From positions 1-64,000 of the forward strand of contig NZ_LT635468.1 in NCBI RefSeq assembly GCF_900120295.1: a stretch of DNA of 64,000 nt, read 5' to 3'. Positions 1 through 8,121 of this stretch are shown here, piece after piece; positions within the stretch are counted from its first letter, which is position 1; every line of letters starts with the position of its first letter. Made by a program: the position numbers and the translations under genes. Source of the DNA: Blautia sp. Marseille-P3201T (GTDB lineage Bacteria; Bacillota; Clostridia; Lachnospirales; Lachnospiraceae). The notes beneath the pieces were generated by a model. That model was given only the letters and a program-made list of their open reading frames with translations. It did no database searches and had not been told where the DNA came from.

Positions 1-141
1 AATTGAAGTCTCTTCAATTGTATATCCCTTTTACTGTTTTTGGTTTTTCAAACCGTTTTTAAAAATGAATGTAAAAGAATTTTCGTTTTCATGTGTTTCA
101 CTGTTTAATTATCAAGGTTCCTGTCATCTGACAGCTCCGAT

Positions 142-170
142 ATTTTATCATATCGCTTTCAGCTTGTCAA
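142..170 (-). promoter_or_regulatory. Promoter P2 of leftward stable-RNA-type transcript
   Basis: On the minus strand TTGACA (170-165), a 17-base spacer and TAAAAT (147-142). Two consensus promoters 93 bases apart pointing the same way suggest a heavily transcribed RNA, probably rRNA, to the left. Confidence 0.7.
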
Positions 171-234
171 GTACTTTTTTAAAAAGTTTTTTTGCTGCCT
201 TTCGGCATCTCTGCTCTTTTGCGACAGCTAGATT

Positions 235-263
235 AGATTATCACATCTTTCCAACTTTGTCAA
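235..263 (-). promoter_or_regulatory. Promoter P1 of leftward stable-RNA-type transcript
   Basis: On the minus strand a perfect -35 TTGACA (263-258) is followed by exactly 17 bases and the -10 TAATCT (240-235). It is the upstream member of a tandem pair. Confidence 0.7.
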
Positions 264-353
264 CAACTTTTTTCTTTTATTTTACATATTTTTTACCAGC
301 AATCCGCTGATGGCATTTACTATACCATTTTCTGATGCCCATGTCAATAAAAA

Positions 354-383
354 AGCAGAAAAATTCCGCAAAATTTTCCTGCT
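354..383 (-). terminator. Bidirectional-looking terminator after cvpA
   Basis: The inverted repeat AGCAG-GAAAATT / AATTTTTC-TGCT is flanked by T-runs on both strands. It lies directly downstream of the cvpA stop codon on the minus strand. Confidence 0.7.
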
Positions 384-386
384 TTT

Positions 387-1076
387 TTATTTTATAATTC
401 CTTTTAAGAAATATAGAAATATATTCTGATCATATAAGTATCCGGTAATTGTGTTTTCTCTTATTAAATGATAAAAATTTTGTGCCCATGCAGTATTCCA
501 AAATGCCCCTATTACTAAAAAGAAAATCCAGATTATGCATATTCCTTTTACCGCTCCTAATGCAGCGCCACCTATTCTATTCATCAAACTGAGTACAGGG
601 AAAGAAAAAATTGTCCCTAAAATTTTTCCCGCAGCTCCCATAACAATACTTACAAGAAGAAAAGTCAAAATCAAACTGATTGCTCCAATAATAAAATCCG
701 TTATATACCCGGATAAACTTTTTATAAAGCCCTCTGCCAAAATATCTCCATTCTCTTTATCTGTATTTTCAGCGAATAGCAGCTTTGTTATATCCTCCGG
801 AAGAGGCAGATTTTGAATTATGTTTTTTTGTTCCTCTGTACTGTCTTGTATCTCAATTGTTTCTTTCATGTAACTTACACATTCATTTTGAATATTTTCA
901 TAAATTCTTGTTTCCTGTTTTAACATCTTTTCTATATATGGGTTGAGTATAAAACAAGCTGCCAGAGTAATAAAAATGGACAAAAAGGAAAATGCCATTT
1001 TTACCATACCTTTTTGAAAGCCGCTAAAAATATACAGCACCGGAATTGCCAGAATTATTACACTTAACCAATTCAT
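387..1076 (-). CDS. CvpA family membrane protein
   Basis: This resembles the CvpA (colicin V production) family of integral membrane proteins, whose role in Firmicutes is not settled. Hydrophobic segments are visible at the N-terminus (about residues 3-45, two helices) and in the C-terminal half (about 130-215), with a charged central loop of about 70 residues, which is the usual layout. I chose the ATG at 1076 because GAGGG lies six bases upstream; an ATG at 1088 is also in frame and directly follows the preceding stop codon. It is the last gene of a three-gene minus-strand operon with the DUF5711 and MPN-LysM proteins and is followed by a terminator. Confidence 0.8.
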   Translation of the reverse strand: MNWLSVIILAIPVLYIFSGFQKGMVKMAFSFLSIFITLAACFILNPYIEKMLKQETRIYENIQNECVSYMKETIEIQDSTEEQKNIIQNLPLPEDITKLLFAENTDKENGDILAEGFIKSLSGYITDFIIGAISLILTFLLVSIVMGAAGKILGTIFSFPVLSLMNRIGGAALGAVKGICIIWIFFLVIGAFWNTAWAQNFYHLIRENTITGYLYDQNIFLYFLKGIIK

Positions 1077-1088
1077 ATCTGCCCTCAT

Positions 1089-2249
1089 TTATTTCAAACT
1101 AATTGCATTAATTCCATTTTCAGAAATCACCATATAGCGTTTCGAAGACATTTGAAAAACATTTTTCACAGCGCCTTCATCTATGGTTCCATCAAATTTT
1201 AAAATCCCTTTTAAATTATACATTTTTACATCAGAACCATCGCACATAATAATCATTTCTTTACTGATATCAATGCTTTGATATTCGTGTTCAAATTTCT
1301 TAGAAAACATTTTCTTTCCTGAGGGTGCATAAAGCTGCATCACATATTCCTCTTTTTTGCCGCTGCCTTTTAAAACCAGCCCGAAATATTTCTCATCATA
1401 AAAGGTACTTACAATTTCTTCTTTAATTGTTTCATTTATTTTCTCTTTCGGACTTTCCGTTCCTTTAAAGATAGAATATCCATCATCTCGGATTGCCACT
1501 GCTGTTTCATTGTCTAAATAGATAATTTGCGGAATAATTGTATTTTCATATTGATAATCTGCCACAATATTATCTTCTTTTGTTTGTCCTGCATCACCAA
1601 AGTTATAAAATACCACCTTACTAATCAAACGGCTTTTTTCTACCATTAAAAAGCTGACTGCAATATTTTCACCACCGGGAGAAACAGCTATATCTAACGG
1701 ATAACCCGGATTTTCAATACGTGTCTGATTTTCCGCTATTACGCTTCCATCCGGCGCATAGTAATTAATCCACGTCTTTTCTCCATCCTCCAAAATAGCT
1801 GCCACGCCGCCTTTCTCAGTGATTTCTGCCTGCAGCACAGGAAATTTTGTTTCTATATCAGATACTTGTTTATCCTTGTTCAGAACAAACATTTTTGTTC
1901 CTTTTTTATCGTAAATGACTGCTCTTTCCCCTCGTACATCCACAGAAGGATTGCTCATTTCAAAGGTTTGATTCCATAAAATTTCCTGAGACTGAGATAA
2001 TAAATATGCACCGTCATCGCCATATTTCAAAAGACAGTCCCCCAGCGGCACATAACCTGAAGATTGAGTATCTTCATTATTTGATGAAGAAAGTATACGA
2101 TAATTATGGTACACATGATATTTAATCCCTAAAATAACAACTAATATAAAAATCAGAATTCCCAATGGAAGAAACCACTTTCTGTTCCATTTATTTTTAT
2201 ACAGCTGTATCACTTTATTATTTTCAGAAGTATATTTTTTTAAATTCAT
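1089..2249 (-). CDS. DUF5711 family membrane-anchored protein
   Basis: About 386 residues: a short basic cytoplasmic N-terminus, one strong TM segment (about residues 25-45, rich in I/L/V) and a long extracellular part with many short beta-strand repeats that could form a propeller-like fold. It matches my recollection of the DUF5711 family, which commonly sits beside cvpA in Lachnospiraceae; the function is unknown. I chose the ATG at 2249 because AAGGAAG lies six bases upstream; an in-frame ATG at 2291 lacks such a site. It is the middle gene of the operon, with its stop abutting cvpA. Confidence 0.7.
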   Translation of the reverse strand: MNLKKYTSENNKVIQLYKNKWNRKWFLPLGILIFILVVILGIKYHVYHNYRILSSSNNEDTQSSGYVPLGDCLLKYGDDGAYLLSQSQEILWNQTFEMSNPSVDVRGERAVIYDKKGTKMFVLNKDKQVSDIETKFPVLQAEITEKGGVAAILEDGEKTWINYYAPDGSVIAENQTRIENPGYPLDIAVSPGGENIAVSFLMVEKSRLISKVVFYNFGDAGQTKEDNIVADYQYENTIIPQIIYLDNETAVAIRDDGYSIFKGTESPKEKINETIKEEIVSTFYDEKYFGLVLKGSGKKEEYVMQLYAPSGKKMFSKKFEHEYQSIDISKEMIIMCDGSDVKMYNLKGILKFDGTIDEGAVKNVFQMSSKRYMVISENGINAISLK

Positions 2250-2295
2250 AAATTTCTTCCTTAATCGTATTTTTAAATAAGTATAGCACAAATTT

Positions 2296-3414
2296 TTATG
2301 GTAGTAAAATTGTTTGTCCCGGATAAATCAAATCGTTTTCCTGTATTTGATTAAGCTCACAGATTTCTTTTACTTTTTTTGCATTTCCATAATTTCTTAT
2401 GCTGATTTTAGTCAGCGTATCTCCCTGCTGAATGGTGTAGGAATTCTGAGAAGGAGCTTGTGTTTCCTGAGATTGAGTAGTTTCTTCCTCTGGTTTCTGC
2501 ACCGGAACTTCCTCCTGCATTTCTTCTGTTTCCTCCGCTTCTTCCTCCTTTATATTTTCATCCGGCATCCCATTTACCGGTGTTACTTTTACAGGTTCTT
2601 CCTGCTCCTCTTTTATACTGGCAATCGCACTTTTACTGCTCTTTACTTTCTTATAATCATTGACATAAAGCACACCTACCGCCAAAGCCGCTGCCATTGC
2701 ACAGACTCCTACTGTTTTAAATACCGGAAATTTATATTTTTCTTCTGTTTCACTTTTCATTTCCACTTTCTTGCGAAAAGTATGTACCGCAGAGTCATCT
2801 ACATCTTCTGTTTTCTTTTCCTGTTTCGCATTCTGAGCAATCAAAAAGCTTCTCATCGGCTCATTCTTCTCATAATACACATAAAATCCCGTCTGTCTCG
2901 ACATTTTTCCTTCTTCATAGCGATAAAAAGCCTCCTCTTTTTCTAAAGGCTCTCTCACCAGCAATATTTTATCATTTCCTCCAAAATGACTTAAATGCGT
3001 CTGGCAAATAACCTCATGAAGCTCCATAGAACAACCTGGTATGGATAAAAACCACCCTACCACTTCCTGCTCCGGAAAATACTCTTTATTCTTTTCATAT
3101 ACATGATTCCATATTTCCTGAGTAAATGCCAAGTGTTCCTCGCTTACCTCCATCTCTTCCAGAGCCACTGCACTCTTAACAAAAAGATAAGAACACCCGT
3201 CTTTCCAGTTGGATTGTCCCATTAAAATAGCTGCAATTCCTTTATGAGAATTTTCAGTGGCTATTCTACAAAGATAAGTATATGCATAATCTTCTATATA
3301 GATTTTTTGTGTTCCGGTAATTTCCCCTATCTGGCGTATGTTATTAGGAATACGAAAATATTCTTCATTTCCATCCGGCTTTTGTTTTTCCTTTTCATAA
3401 ACAATTTCTATCAT
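2296..3414 (-). CDS. Degenerate MPN/JAB-like domain fused to TM segment and LysM domain
   Basis: The 372-residue protein has three parts. Residues about 20-190 read like an MPN (JAB1/MOV34) domain: a GIAAILMG strand, then VVGWFLSIPG where active JAMM enzymes have VVGW(Y/F)HSHPG. Both metal-binding histidines are therefore replaced and the fold is probably catalytically dead. A TM segment follows (about 235-250), then an acidic Glu-rich linker. The C-terminal ~48 residues are a LysM domain (YTIQQGDTLTKIS ... YPGQTILLP), which binds peptidoglycan. The cytoplasmic MPN part and external LysM would bridge membrane and wall. It is first in the operon with DUF5711 and CvpA and is divergent from yyaC. 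LysM is certain; MPN is inference from pattern. Confidence 0.75.
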   Translation of the reverse strand: MIEIVYEKEKQKPDGNEEYFRIPNNIRQIGEITGTQKIYIEDYAYTYLCRIATENSHKGIAAILMGQSNWKDGCSYLFVKSAVALEEMEVSEEHLAFTQEIWNHVYEKNKEYFPEQEVVGWFLSIPGCSMELHEVICQTHLSHFGGNDKILLVREPLEKEEAFYRYEEGKMSRQTGFYVYYEKNEPMRSFLIAQNAKQEKKTEDVDDSAVHTFRKKVEMKSETEEKYKFPVFKTVGVCAMAAALAVGVLYVNDYKKVKSSKSAIASIKEEQEEPVKVTPVNGMPDENIKEEEAEETEEMQEEVPVQKPEEETTQSQETQAPSQNSYTIQQGDTLTKISIRNYGNAKKVKEICELNQIQENDLIYPGQTILLP

Positions 3415-3576
3415 AATCAGTCACCCCTTTTTGAATGAAAGGATAACATATTCCGATTGCGAAATTTAGCATATTCGGTTGCCTATTCTATTTTTTTTAC
3501 GACATTTTTTTCGGGATAAAGTTTCCAAGAAACGGACAGAATAAAAACAGTAATAAAAAGAAAGGATTTTAAGATT
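3415..3576. other. Divergent intergenic region between the MPN-LysM gene and yyaC
   Basis: This 162-base AT-rich gap must hold the promoters of both divergent genes. I see no clear vegetative -35/-10 pair for yyaC. That would fit a sporulation-sigma promoter as known for yyaC in Bacillus, but I cannot assign one. Confidence 0.4.
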
Positions 3577-4254
3577 ATGCCAAATGAAACACAGCCTGTT
3601 TACTATATAGAGAATAAAACTTCAGGAGCAGATACAAAACTGGGCACTGTACTTTTTGATTTGTTCCTTTCCTGTAAAAAAGACTTTAATGAATTGGTTA
3701 TTTTGTGTATTGGAAGTGACCGCATTACAGGAGACAGTTTAGGCCCTTTGGTAGGACACAGCCTGTCCAAAACCCCTCTCAAATCTACTTATATCTACGG
3801 AACCCTTGCACAGCCTGTTCATGCCTTAAATCTAAATAAGACCATAGGAATGTTAAAAAAGCAACACCCGCATAGTCTTATTATTGCCGTTGATGCCTCT
3901 CTGGGTTCTAAAAACCACATTGGCTTCCTAACCATTTCCGCAGGAGCTTTAGAACCGGGACTGGGCGTACACAAATCCCTGCCGTCAGTAGGTGATATCT
4001 CCATTACCGGAATTGTAAATATATCCGGAGCTTTTGATCACTTTCTTCTTCAAAGCACCCGGCTTGCCACTGTTGTGCAAATGGCGGATTCCATTGTTTC
4101 CGGCATTCTGCTTGCTCACCATCAGTACTTCGGTTCACGTGTATTCCCGGCCGTCCCTTTTTTCCAGTTGCCCTCTGAACGCACTCGAAGCTTCACAAAA
4201 TTTACGCCTCTGTCAGCCGCTGCAACTTCTTCTTTACCAAAAGGAAGAATATAA
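3577..4254 (+). CDS. yyaC: Sporulation protein YyaC (DUF1256 family)
   Basis: YyaC-type proteins are spore-associated and resemble the GPR germination protease fold. Recognisable pieces are LCIGSDRITGDSLGPLVG near residue 45, TYIYGTLAQPVHALN near 75, AVDASLG near 105 and PSVGDISITGIVN near 135. AAAGGA lies upstream of the ATG. The conserved family part ends near residue 185; the last ~40 residues are low-complexity (Ser/Thr/Pro-rich) and are encoded opposite the convergent HD-domain gene, so the tail may simply be read-through to the first stop. It indicates an endospore former. Confidence 0.85.
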   Translation: MPNETQPVYYIENKTSGADTKLGTVLFDLFLSCKKDFNELVILCIGSDRITGDSLGPLVGHSLSKTPLKSTYIYGTLAQPVHALNLNKTIGMLKKQHPHSLIIAVDASLGSKNHIGFLTISAGALEPGLGVHKSLPSVGDISITGIVNISGAFDHFLLQSTRLATVVQMADSIVSGILLAHHQYFGSRVFPAVPFFQLPSERTRSFTKFTPLSAAATSSLPKGRI

Positions 4255-4826
4255 TCTTGATATTCATAATCAGGGCCAAATACCTTTTTCACAATACTTT
4301 TAATCAGAGCATACGCACCTCTAGGGAACCAGACTTTATAATAATATCGTCCAATTTCACATGTTCCGCAGTATTTATCTGTAAGGGTAATAATCCATGT
4401 TTCCCAATGTGTGGGGGGAATTGGTGTAACAGGAAACATGTGTTTTACAATCATTTCCTCCTCCAGACTGTTTAAATGAAAATACTTTTTTGCATTATAA
4501 AGAGCCCTGTGAGGATGCGTCATAGCATGTACAGGATCCCCTGTTTTCTTTCTATGCCCTCTCCAGTCGTATAAAAATAAATCATGCAGCATTCCCGCAC
4601 GAGCTGCACTTCTGGCATCCAAATGAAAGAACTTACAAATCCGATAATTATAATAAGCCACGTTCAGACAATGCTGATAACAACTTGTTTCACAATGATG
4701 AGGAAATTTCTTCATTTTCAACACATACGGATGATGTACCAAGTCTTTGATATAGTTGTAAAACTCTTCATTTCCGGGAGAAATCGCAGTATGTTTTCTC
4801 CTCATTTTTCTTCTTCCTGCTCTCAT
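4122..4826 (-). CDS. HD-domain protein (predicted phosphohydrolase)
   Basis: 234 residues with an HD-type metal-binding pattern: H near CETSCYQHCLNVAYYNY, the HD doublet in MLHDLFLYDW, and further H and D residues in HPHRALYNAKKYF and ITLTDKY. HD proteins hydrolyse nucleotides or phosphoesters; the substrate here is unknown. I chose the ATG at 4826 because AGGGGAG precedes it. A longer in-frame ORF to 4952 would run into the promoter region of ymaF. The 3' end overlaps yyaC by 133 bases, tail to tail. Confidence 0.75.
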   Translation of the reverse strand: MRAGRRKMRRKHTAISPGNEEFYNYIKDLVHHPYVLKMKKFPHHCETSCYQHCLNVAYYNYRICKFFHLDARSAARAGMLHDLFLYDWRGHRKKTGDPVHAMTHPHRALYNAKKYFHLNSLEEEMIVKHMFPVTPIPPTHWETWIITLTDKYCGTCEIGRYYYKVWFPRGAYALIKSIVKKVFGPDYEYQDYILPFGKEEVAAADRGVNFVKLRVRSEGNWKKGTAGNTREPKY

Positions 4827-4904
4827 TGTATCACTCCCCTTTTTTTCTTTTCTGCATACTATATTATTGTAACTATTAACTATGAATAGAAAGGAATTCT
4901 TATT

Positions 4905-5246
4905 ATGGAAAATAACGAAACAAAAATCTGCTATCCCAAACAGCATAACCACGAAATAACAGGCAGTACACGCATCTCAGGATGTTGTGAATACGCTCAT
5001 AATCATAGATTTGCCACTGTTTCAGGTGATGCAATTCCCTGTGACGGAAGTCATGTTCATGAAGTAAAATTCACAACAGACTCCTGCAACGGACATCACC
5101 ACGAATTTTGCGGAACAACCGGAAAAGCCATTGATGTGGGCTGCGGCAAACATGTCCATCTGCTGAAAGGCTGTACTTCTTATGACGCGAACCATAAACA
5201 CGAGTTTATTGTTGCCACTGCCATAGAAAATCCTGTTTGCGAATAA
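4905..5246 (+). CDS. ymaF: YmaF family Cys/His-rich protein
   Basis: 113 residues with repeated His-rich units (HNHEITGSTR, AHNHRFATVSG, SHVHEVKF, GHHHEF, KHVHLLKG, NHKHEFIVAT) separated by Cys residues. This is the recurring pattern of the YmaF family known from Bacillus. The function is not established; the H-x-H and Cys spacing suggests metal binding. It is divergent from the HD-domain gene with a ~78-base gap and ends in a strong terminator. Confidence 0.8.
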   Translation: MENNETKICYPKQHNHEITGSTRISGCCEYAHNHRFATVSGDAIPCDGSHVHEVKFTTDSCNGHHHEFCGTTGKAIDVGCGKHVHLLKGCTSYDANHKHEFIVATAIENPVCE

Positions 5247-5264
5247 ACCTTCCTGTCATTTAAC

Positions 5265-5306
5265 AAAGAGGCTGTCGCATTTCTGCTTAATGTGACAGCC
5301 TCTTTT
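5265..5306. terminator. Bidirectional terminator between ymaF and transketolase
   Basis: AAAGAGGCTGTCGCAT pairs with ATGTGACAGCCTCTTTT across a short loop. The position between convergent genes and the A/T tails on both sides suit termination in both directions. The GAGGCTGT...CAT stem recurs after the tRNA-Ser gene. Confidence 0.85.
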
Positions 5307-5321
5307 CTTCTACGCAGAAAT

Positions 5322-6260
5322 TTATACAAAAGCTTTTACTTTTTCATAAATACCTGCTGCATCAATTCCATATTTTTCTAATAACTTCACTGCCGGTCCT
5401 GACTCTCCGAACACATCATTAACTCCGATACGAAGCATTTTTGTAGGTGCTTTTTCAGAAAGAACTTCTGCAACAGCGCCGCCAAGTCCGCCAATTACAG
5501 AGTGTTCTTCTACAGTCACAACTTTTCCTGTTTCCAGCGCTGCTTTTACTACTAACTCTTCATCTAACGGCTTAATCGTATGAATATTGATTACTTTTGC
5601 ATCAACACCATCTACTGCCAGTTTCTCTGCTGCCTGCAGTGCTTCATTTACACACAAACCAGTAGCAAAAATTGTAACGTCTTTTCCTTCTCTTAATACA
5701 ATTCCTTTACCAATTTCGAATTTATAATCTTCTCTATCATTAATTACCGGAACTGCAAGTCTTCCAAAACGAAGATAAACCGGACCCTCATGATGGTAAG
5801 CAGCTTCTACAGCCGCTCTTGCTTCTACATCATCAGAAGGGTTTAAAATAACCATACCCGGAATAGTTCTCATAAGAGCCATATCTTCATTACACTGATG
5901 TGTTGCACCGTCTTCTCCTACAGAAATACCTGCATGTGTTGCGCCGATTTTTACATTTAAATGTGGGTATCCCACAGAGTTACGCACCTGCTCAAAAGCA
6001 CGTCCTGCCGCAAACATAGCAAATGTACTTGCAAAAGGAACTTTTCCTGTTGTTGCAAGTCCTGCTGCAATACCTACCATGTTGCCTTCTGCAATACCAC
6101 AGTCAATGTGACGTTCCGGGAAAGCCTTCTGGAATGTAGCTGTCTTTGTAGCACCTGCCAGGTCAGCATCTAAAACTACCAGATTTTCATATTTTTTTCC
6201 TAACTCTACTAATGCGTTTCCATAACTATCTCTGGTTGCAATTTTCTTTACTTCTGACAT
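5322..6260 (-). CDS. Transketolase, C-terminal (pyrimidine-binding) subunit
   Basis: 312 residues covering the Pyr and C-terminal domains of transketolase, which moves two-carbon ketol units in the pentose phosphate pathway using thiamine diphosphate. Visible marks are DADLAGATKT near the N-terminus, CGIAEGNMVGIAAGLA (with the catalytic Glu region), FASTFAMFAAGRAFEQVRNS and GATHQC. Firmicutes often split transketolase into two genes, and the N-terminal half is immediately upstream. The start codon lies 13 bases inside that gene, suggesting translational coupling and one-to-one production. Confidence 0.93.
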   Translation of the reverse strand: MSEVKKIATRDSYGNALVELGKKYENLVVLDADLAGATKTATFQKAFPERHIDCGIAEGNMVGIAAGLATTGKVPFASTFAMFAAGRAFEQVRNSVGYPHLNVKIGATHAGISVGEDGATHQCNEDMALMRTIPGMVILNPSDDVEARAAVEAAYHHEGPVYLRFGRLAVPVINDREDYKFEIGKGIVLREGKDVTIFATGLCVNEALQAAEKLAVDGVDAKVINIHTIKPLDEELVVKAALETGKVVTVEEHSVIGGLGGAVAEVLSEKAPTKMLRIGVNDVFGESGPAVKLLEKYGIDAAGIYEKVKAFV

Positions 6261-7087
6261 AATGCTTCACCTACCTTTTCCAAGTCAGCCATTGCAATGG
6301 CAAATTCTTCATCATTTGGAGCTTTTCCATGCCATCCGGCATTATTTTCCATAAAGGAAACGTCTTTTCCCTTTACTGTTTTCATAATAATTGCTGTAGG
6401 CATTCCTTTTACTGTTTTTGCTTCATCAAAAGCAGCCTTTAACTGGTCAAAATCATTACCATCTTCCACATTAATTACATGGAAGTTAAAGGCTTCAAAC
6501 TTTTTATCAATTGGATATGGAGAACATACATCTTCGATATTTCCATCAATCTGCAAACCATTATTATCTACAATTACTGTAAGATTGTCCAGTTTTCTAT
6601 GTCCGGCAAACATAGCAGCTTCCCAAACCTGTCCTTCCTGAATTTCGCCATCACCAAGCAATGTATACACACGATAAGACTCATTACTTAACTTTGCAGA
6701 AAGCGCCATTCCTGCTGCTGCAGAAATACCCTGTCCCAAAGAACCGCTTGACATATCTACTCCCGGAATATGTTTCATATCCGGATGTCCCTGAAGATAA
6801 GAACCAATATGACGTAAAGTCACCAAATCTTCTACAGGAAAATATCCTCTGTGTGCCAAAGCAGAATATAATCCCGGTGCAGTATGACCTTTAGAAAGCA
6901 CAAAACGATCACGATCTGCCTTTTTTGGATTTTTCGGATCAATATTCATCTCTTCAAAATACAAATAAGTGAATACTTCTGTTGCGGACAAGGAGCCTCC
7001 CGGATGTCCGGCTTTTGCAGAATGGACAGCTGTTATAATTCCTTTACGAATTTCGTTAGCCATCTTCTGAAGTTCTAACTTGTTCAT
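6248..7087 (-). CDS. Transketolase, N-terminal (ThDP pyrophosphate-binding) subunit
   Basis: 279 residues forming the first half of transketolase. Diagnostic pieces are AKAGHPGGSLSATEV near residue 25, DRFVLSKGHTAPGLYSAL, and the ThDP/Mg2+ motif GDGEIQEGQVWEAA continuing to NLTVIVDNN. I chose the ATG at 7087 because AGGAGG lies just upstream. It is expressed from its own promoter (7138-7166) in the gap after the transaldolase gene and overlaps the second subunit. Confidence 0.93.
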   Translation of the reverse strand: MNKLELQKMANEIRKGIITAVHSAKAGHPGGSLSATEVFTYLYFEEMNIDPKNPKKADRDRFVLSKGHTAPGLYSALAHRGYFPVEDLVTLRHIGSYLQGHPDMKHIPGVDMSSGSLGQGISAAAGMALSAKLSNESYRVYTLLGDGEIQEGQVWEAAMFAGHRKLDNLTVIVDNNGLQIDGNIEDVCSPYPIDKKFEAFNFHVINVEDGNDFDQLKAAFDEAKTVKGMPTAIIMKTVKGKDVSFMENNAGWHGKAPNDEEFAIAMADLEKVGEALCQK

Positions 7088-7137
7088 TTCTTTCCTCCTG
7101 ATATACAATAAAAATCCCAAATCTGATTTTCCATGTC

Positions 7138-7166
7138 ATTATAACAGATGACGACAGATATGCCAA
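7138..7166 (-). promoter_or_regulatory. Promoter of the transketolase operon
   Basis: On the minus strand TTGGCA (7166-7161), 17 bases, TATAAT (7143-7138), about 50 bases ahead of the start codon. It lets the transketolase genes be expressed despite the IS inserted upstream of the transaldolase-like gene. Confidence 0.7.
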
Positions 7167-7172
7167 CCTTCA

Positions 7173-7826
7173 TTATTCACCAAATACTGCAATATAATCT
7201 TTTTTAAATTTTTCAATACCTGCATCTGTCAGTGGATGATGTAACATTTGCTCAATTACTTTATATGGTACTGTGGCAATATCTGCACCTGCAAGAGCGC
7301 AATCCGTCACATGCATCGGATGTCTTACACTTGCCGCAATAATCTCAGTTTCAATACCTGCAACAGCAAACATATCAGCAATCGTACTGATTAATTCTAC
7401 TCCGTTTGTGGAAATATCATCCAGTCTTCCAAGAAATGGTGAAACATAAGTTGCCCCCGCTCTTGCAGCTAAAAGAGCCTGATTTGCTGTAAAAATCAAA
7501 GTAACATTTGTTTTAATCCCCTCTGCTGTCAACGTTTTTACTGCTTTTAATCCCTCTGCTGTCATAGGAATTTTTACAACCATATTGGGATGAATTGCTG
7601 CGATTTCTCTTCCTTCTTTAATCATTTCTTCCGCTGAAGTAGTAGTAGCTTTCACTTCTCCACTAATTGGTCCGTCTACGATAGACGCAATTTCTTTAAT
7701 TACCTCTTCAAAATTTCGTCTTTCCTTGGCAATTAAAGACGGGTTTGTAGTCACCCCACAAATAACGCCCATATCATTTGCTTTTTTAATGTCTTCTACC
7801 TTTGCTGTGTCAATAAAAAATTTCAT
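7173..7826 (-). CDS. Transaldolase / fructose-6-phosphate aldolase family protein (TalC/MipB type)
   Basis: 217 residues, the usual size of the short transaldolase family. It starts [18 protein letters not shown] and has [11 protein letters not shown], the Schiff-base lysine region [38 protein letters not shown] and [13 protein letters not shown]. Members act either as transaldolase in the pentose phosphate pathway or as fructose-6-phosphate aldolase; next to transketolase the former is more likely. I chose the ATG at 7826 with GGAG upstream. A GC-rich hairpin and an IS110 element lie directly upstream, so its native promoter may have been displaced. Confidence 0.9.
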   Translation of the reverse strand: MKFFIDTAKVEDIKKANDMGVICGVTTNPSLIAKERRNFEEVIKEIASIVDGPISGEVKATTTSAEEMIKEGREIAAIHPNMVVKIPMTAEGLKAVKTLTAEGIKTNVTLIFTANQALLAARAGATYVSPFLGRLDDISTNGVELISTIADMFAVAGIETEIIAASVRHPMHVTDCALAGADIATVPYKVIEQMLHHPLTDAGIEKFKKDYIAVFGE

Positions 7827-7841
7827 AATAATCTCCATTCC

Positions 7842-7858
7842 GCCGCCAAGTCGGCGGC
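7842..7858. repeat. GC-rich hairpin next to the IS110 left end
   Basis: GCCGCC / GGCGGC arms around a 5-base loop sit 16 bases ahead of the transaldolase start in a locally AT-rich region. IS110-type elements often insert at palindromic repeats, so this may be target-site sequence. It could also mask or stabilise the transaldolase leader. Confidence 0.5.
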
Positions 7859-7870
7859 ACAAATAGTAAT

Positions 7871-8105
7871 GAAAGTCTTTTAATCCCCCACGTTACTGAT
7901 AAAATAATTGTTAAAGAAGTTATACTACAAAGCACGGGGAGGTGAGTCGTAAAGACTTTCTTCGGTTTTAGACAGCATAATAATCAGTGTGAGTTCCATC
8001 TTTCAAGCACAAATAAGTGGCTCTTTTAGACCGTACAGTAAGAATTGTTTTAACTTCTCTGTTAAATGTGTGGTGGAGCAGTCAATGGCTTCTTTATCTC
8101 ACTTT
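7871..8105 (+). ncRNA. Candidate IS110 bridge RNA region
   Basis: The non-coding stretch ahead of the transposase contains a perfect 10-bp inverted repeat, GAAAGTCTTT (7871-7880) and AAAGACTTTC (7951-7960), enclosing C-rich and G-rich segments (TCCCCCACG, CACGGGGAGG) that partly pair. IS110-group elements are known to encode a structured bridge RNA with target- and donor-binding loops in this position. The ends and loops here are not determined; assignment is by position and structure only. Confidence 0.45.
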
Positions 8106-8121
8106 GAAAGGAGTTTTGACC

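Larger units (their letters stand above)
1..349 (-). other. Gene-free leader region, probably upstream of an rRNA operon
   Basis: No protein gene is supported here. On the minus strand two strong promoters fire leftward, followed by about 130 bases of non-coding leader that runs off the window. The leader contains GAACCTTGATAATTAAACAG-like sequence of the type found ahead of rRNA genes in Firmicutes. A short palindrome (AATTGAAG/CTTCAATT) lies at 1-19. Tandem promoters with an untranslated leader are typical of rrn operons, so a 16S gene probably starts just left of position 1. That gene itself cannot be seen. Confidence 0.55.

Noticed and set aside
2314-2946. 210-codon open frame on the + strand
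   Set aside because: It is antisense to the MPN-LysM gene and is Phe/Leu/Tyr-rich because it mirrors the Glu/Lys-rich coding strand.
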